DNA of 64,000 bases from an uncultured Prevotellaceae bacterium (GTDB lineage Bacteria; Bacteroidota; Bacteroidia; Bacteroidales; Bacteroidaceae), in NCBI GenBank assembly GCA_900316285.1, contig ONCG01000017.1:62001-126000 (forward strand), written 5' to 3'. Shown in pieces: positions 61,205 to 64,000 of this stretch (positions within the stretch are counted from its first letter, which is position 1; every line of letters begins with the position of its first letter). A program made the translations under genes and the position numbers. The notes under the pieces are model-generated. The model was given only the letters and a program-made list of their open reading frames with translations, was not told the DNA's origin and searched no databases.

Positions 61205-63148
61205 ATGTATCAAATGGAACAAACAAACGAAAGGCTGTTAAGCCAAATAACATATCCTGAAGACCTGCGCCGCCTGAAGGTGGAATCGCTGCCCGAGGTG
61301 TGTCAGGAGCTACGCGAGGAGATCGTGAAGGAGCTCAGCGTGAACCCTGGACATCTGGCTTCATCGCTGGGTGTCGTCGAACTTACCGTGGCGCTGCACT
61401 ACGTCTTCAATACTCCCACCGACCGCCTCGTCTGGGACGTGGGCCATCAGGCCTATGGGCATAAGATGCTCACTGGTCGCCGCGAGCGATTCTCCACCAA
61501 TCGCAAGTTGGGTGGCATCCGCCCGTTCCCGTCGCCCGATGAGAGCGAGTACGACACATTCACCTGTGGTCATGCCTCAAACAGCATCTCTGCAGCACTG
61601 GGCATGGCGGTGGCAGCGAAGACGCAAGGCCATCAGCCCGCACCGAAGGTGGTGGCCATCATCGGCGATGGTGCGATGAGCGGCGGTCTGGCTTTCGAGG
61701 GACTCAACAATGTGTCGTCCACCGATAACGACTTGCTCATCATCCTGAACGATAACGACATGTCGATCGACCGTGCCGTTGGCGGAATGGAGAAATATCT
61801 TTTGCAACTCGACACCAATGCCACCTACAACCGCTTGCGCTTCAAGGCATCGCAGTGGCTGAAGGCACGTGGCATGATGAACGACAACCGCCGCAAAGGC
61901 CTCATTCGACTGAACAATGCGCTGAAGTCGGCACTGGCCCACCAGCAGAACATCTTCGAAGGCATGAACATTCGCTATTTCGGACCTTTCGACGGACATA
62001 ACGTTGAGGAACTGGTGCGCATCCTCCGACAGTTGAAGGAAATGCGCGGACCGAAGCTCCTGCATCTGCATACCACGAAGGGCAAGGGCTACAAGCCCGC
62101 CGAACAGCAGGCCACCATCTGGCATGCACCCGGAAAGTTCGATGCCGAGACTGGCGAACGCCTGGTGAGCGACAACAGCAACGAGCCTCCTAAATATCAA
62201 GATGTGTTTGGTGAGACACTGCTTGAGCTGGCCCGGCAGAACGATCGCATCGTCGGTGTCACACCGGCCATGCCGACGGGTTGCTCCATGAACATCATGA
62301 TGAAGGCGATGCCCGACCGCACGTTTGATGTAGGCATTGCCGAAGGCCATGCAGTGACGTTCTCGGCCGGTATGGCGAAAGAAGGTCTGCTGCCGTTCTG
62401 CAACATCTATAGTGCCTTCTCGCAGCGCGCCTACGACAACATCATCCACGATGCAGCCATCCAGAAGCTTCCCGTGGTGTTGTGTCTCGACCGTGCAGGC
62501 CTCGTCGGACAAGACGGCCCAACCCATCATGGCGCCTTCGATATGGCATTCCTGCGACCCGTTCCCAATCTCACCATCGCCTCGCCGATGGATGAACACG
62601 AGCTGCGGCGACTGATGTTCACCGCCCAACAACCGGGCCAGGGCACGTTTGTCATTCGCTATCCGCGAGGCCGCGGCGTGCAAGTCGACTGGCGTTGTCC
62701 GCTTGAGACCGTTGAGGTCGGCACAGGGCGCAAACTCCACGACGGCACGGATGTGGCCGTACTCACCATCGGTCCGCTCGGAAACGATGTGGAGGAGGTC
62801 ATCGCCACGCTCGCTGCCACGAATCCTTCGCTCTCCGTTGCCCACTACGACATGCGCTTCCTAAAGCCGCTCGACGAGCAACTGCTGCACGAAGTAGGCC
62901 AGCGGTTCCGCCGTATCGTCACCATCGAGGACGGCGTGCGCAACGGAGGCTTTGGCTCGGCCATCCTCGAATGGATGAGCGACCACGGCTATCAGCCTCA
63001 GATGACACGTCTTGGCCTTCCCGACAGCTTCGTCGAACACGGCACCATCGACGAGCTTCGTCACATTGTAGGCCTCGACCGGCAGAGCATTCTGAATGCC
63101 ATCCAGGGCATCAACGCTCATGACTTGAACTCCAACAGCCAACTCTAA
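61205..63148 (+). CDS. dxs: 1-Deoxy-D-xylulose-5-phosphate synthase
   Basis: A 647-residue thiamine-diphosphate enzyme that joins pyruvate and glyceraldehyde 3-phosphate in the first step of the MEP isoprenoid route. [19 protein letters not shown] and [17 protein letters not shown] form the N-terminal site. The ThDP motif begins [18 protein letters not shown] and continues to [15 protein letters not shown]. The pyrimidine domain holds [18 protein letters not shown], and the C-terminal domain lies at about 520-640. The start is ATG 61205; ATG 61214 (MEQTNERLL) is equally possible. TrkA begins 15 bases after the stop. The length fits the family. Confidence 0.97.
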   Translation: MYQMEQTNERLLSQITYPEDLRRLKVESLPEVCQELREEIVKELSVNPGHLASSLGVVELTVALHYVFNTPTDRLVWDVGHQAYGHKMLTGRRERFSTNRKLGGIRPFPSPDESEYDTFTCGHASNSISAALGMAVAAKTQGHQPAPKVVAIIGDGAMSGGLAFEGLNNVSSTDNDLLIILNDNDMSIDRAVGGMEKYLLQLDTNATYNRLRFKASQWLKARGMMNDNRRKGLIRLNNALKSALAHQQNIFEGMNIRYFGPFDGHNVEELVRILRQLKEMRGPKLLHLHTTKGKGYKPAEQQATIWHAPGKFDAETGERLVSDNSNEPPKYQDVFGETLLELARQNDRIVGVTPAMPTGCSMNIMMKAMPDRTFDVGIAEGHAVTFSAGMAKEGLLPFCNIYSAFSQRAYDNIIHDAAIQKLPVVLCLDRAGLVGQDGPTHHGAFDMAFLRPVPNLTIASPMDEHELRRLMFTAQQPGQGTFVIRYPRGRGVQVDWRCPLETVEVGTGRKLHDGTDVAVLTIGPLGNDVEEVIATLAATNPSLSVAHYDMRFLKPLDEQLLHEVGQRFRRIVTIEDGVRNGGFGSAILEWMSDHGYQPQMTRLGLPDSFVEHGTIDELRHIVGLDRQSILNAIQGINAHDLNSNSQL

Positions 63149-63163
63149 ACAGAACTTAAACCC

Positions 63164-64000
63164 ATGAAGATTATCATCGTAGGCGCCTACGCCATCGGAA
63201 CCCATCTGGCCAAGCTGCTCTCACGCAACGACCACGACACGGTGCTCATCGACTCCGACCCGGAGCGTCTGATGGGTATCAGTGCCGACTACGACCTGAT
63301 GACTGTTCAGGCATCGCCGTCGCGAATCCAGACGCTGCGGGATGCCGGTGTTGACGATGCCGACCTGTTCATTGCCGTCACGCCCGACGAGAATTTGAAC
63401 ATGAATGCCTGTATGCTTGCCAAGGCCCTTGGCGCCCAGCGCACAGTGGCAAAGGTCGACAACAACGAGTATATGGACCCGAAGCTGAAGTCGTTCTTCG
63501 AAGGTGTGGGCGTTACCTCGCTCATCTATCCGGAGAACCTTGCCGCCATCGATATCGTCAACGGATTGAAGATGTCGTGGGTGCGCCAGCGCTGGGACGT
63601 CCACGACGGAGCACTTATCATGCTTGGCATCAAGCTGCGCGAGACCTGTGAGATTCTCAACCAGCCGCTGAAGGACCTCTGCAAGCCCGAGTCGCCTTAT
63701 CACATTGTGGCCATTAAGCGCGAAAACGAGACGATTATCCCGCGTGGTGACGATGTATTGATGCTTCACGACATCGCCTACTTCATGACCACGCGCCAGT
63801 ACATTCCCTACATCCGTGGCATCGTGGGCAAGGAGCGCTATGCCGATGTGAAGAACGTCATGATCATGGGCGGTGGTGCAACAGCCGTTCGAGCCTGTGC
63901 GCTGATACCAGAATACATGAGTGTGAAGATCTTCGAGTCCAATGAGGCACGCTGCGACAGACTGAACGAGCTACTTCCCAACAAGCGAGTGATGGTCATC
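63164..64000 (+). CDS. trkA: Trk potassium transport regulator TrkA, N-terminal part
   Basis: The first 279 residues of a protein that runs off the window. MKIIIVGAYAIGTHLAKLL starts an RCK-N Rossmann domain (glycine loop V-G-A-Y-A-I-G; the usual G-x-G-x-x-G lacks its second glycine). LIDSDPERL carries the acidic ribose-binding residue. ADLFIAVTPDENLNMNACMLAKALG and a TrkA-C domain (about 140-225) follow. A second RCK-N begins at VKNVMIMGGGATAVRACAL. The two-domain layout fits TrkA, the cytoplasmic NAD-binding gating subunit of the Trk potassium system. The gene lies 15 bases after dxs and is probably cotranscribed with it. Confidence 0.9.
   Translation, partial: MKIIIVGAYAIGTHLAKLLSRNDHDTVLIDSDPERLMGISADYDLMTVQASPSRIQTLRDAGVDDADLFIAVTPDENLNMNACMLAKALGAQRTVAKVDNNEYMDPKLKSFFEGVGVTSLIYPENLAAIDIVNGLKMSWVRQRWDVHDGALIMLGIKLRETCEILNQPLKDLCKPESPYHIVAIKRENETIIPRGDDVLMLHDIAYFMTTRQYIPYIRGIVGKERYADVKNVMIMGGGATAVRACALIPEYMSVKIFESNEARCDRLNELLPNKRVMVI

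Overview
The window looks like chromosome of a Prevotella-like member of the Bacteroidales. Gene starts follow the Bacteroidetes TAnnTTTG -7 box, often with a TTTG about 20 bases upstream, and Shine-Dalgarno sites are rare. Three secreted proteins end in a type IX secretion-like C-terminal tail (G-x-Y-I-V-x-G-K-K-x-V-x-K). VTC/DUF4956, DUF2490, DUF3316, C10 peptidase and LytS/LytTR families are all typical of this order. No phage, insertion sequence, CRISPR array or plasmid backbone was seen.

Layout. 1-5666: envelope biogenesis and repair operon (PpiC fragment, SurA-like chaperone, OstA-like protein, MutL). 5836-7014: OmpA-family porin with a strong terminator. 7228-7403: 22-base tandem array A. 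7572-7883: two identical tRNA-Val(TAC) genes, each with its own promoter. 7994-12518: purB, an rRNA pseudouridine synthase with a low-complexity QGGY/R head, and asnS. 12887-18339: probably abundant surface set (coiled-coil lipoprotein, small lipoprotein, OmpA protein). 18607-26932: two large secreted proteins with sorting tails, each followed by a relic or duplicated copy of its own 3' end. 27222-27803: palindromic element, 22-base array B (15 units) and two operator dyads leading into blaI and blaR1. 30593-33754: long inverted repeat, ABC ATPase and a cation/proton antiporter. 33846-39225: asd, then VTC, DUF4956, DUF2490 and a Cthe_2159-like beta-helix protein. 39424-41372: LytTR regulator and LytS kinase. 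41621-44497: C10 peptidase. 44592-44791: tRNA-Val(GAC) and tRNA-Leu(TAG). 44938-50103: ParC-like subunit, DUF3316-like protein and S41 peptidase, with an octanucleotide repeat between the last two. 50226-51062: FMN-binding protein and 22-base array C (16 units). 51177-57455: esterase, then two convergent ECF sigma/anti-sigma operons. 57579-64000: secreted C1 peptidase, PI-PLC-like protein, small secreted protein, dxs and the start of trkA.

The most unusual signal is a set of three intergenic arrays of directly abutting 22-base units (A, B, C) that lie roughly 20-23 kb apart. Their sequence drifts strongly from unit to unit, yet the 22-base register is held almost without exception. Many units keep a short dyad core, and arrays B and C share the core AAAAGnnATGCTTTT. 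Each array sits downstream of a terminator and upstream of a promoter. I know of no named element matching this, but novelty could not be checked here. Other points: a repeat element sits in frame at the juxtamembrane position of both anti-sigma factors; octanucleotide tracts surround the start of the S41 peptidase and could phase-vary; the ends of the sorting-tail genes are tandemly duplicated; and there is a compact VTC surface-type cluster.
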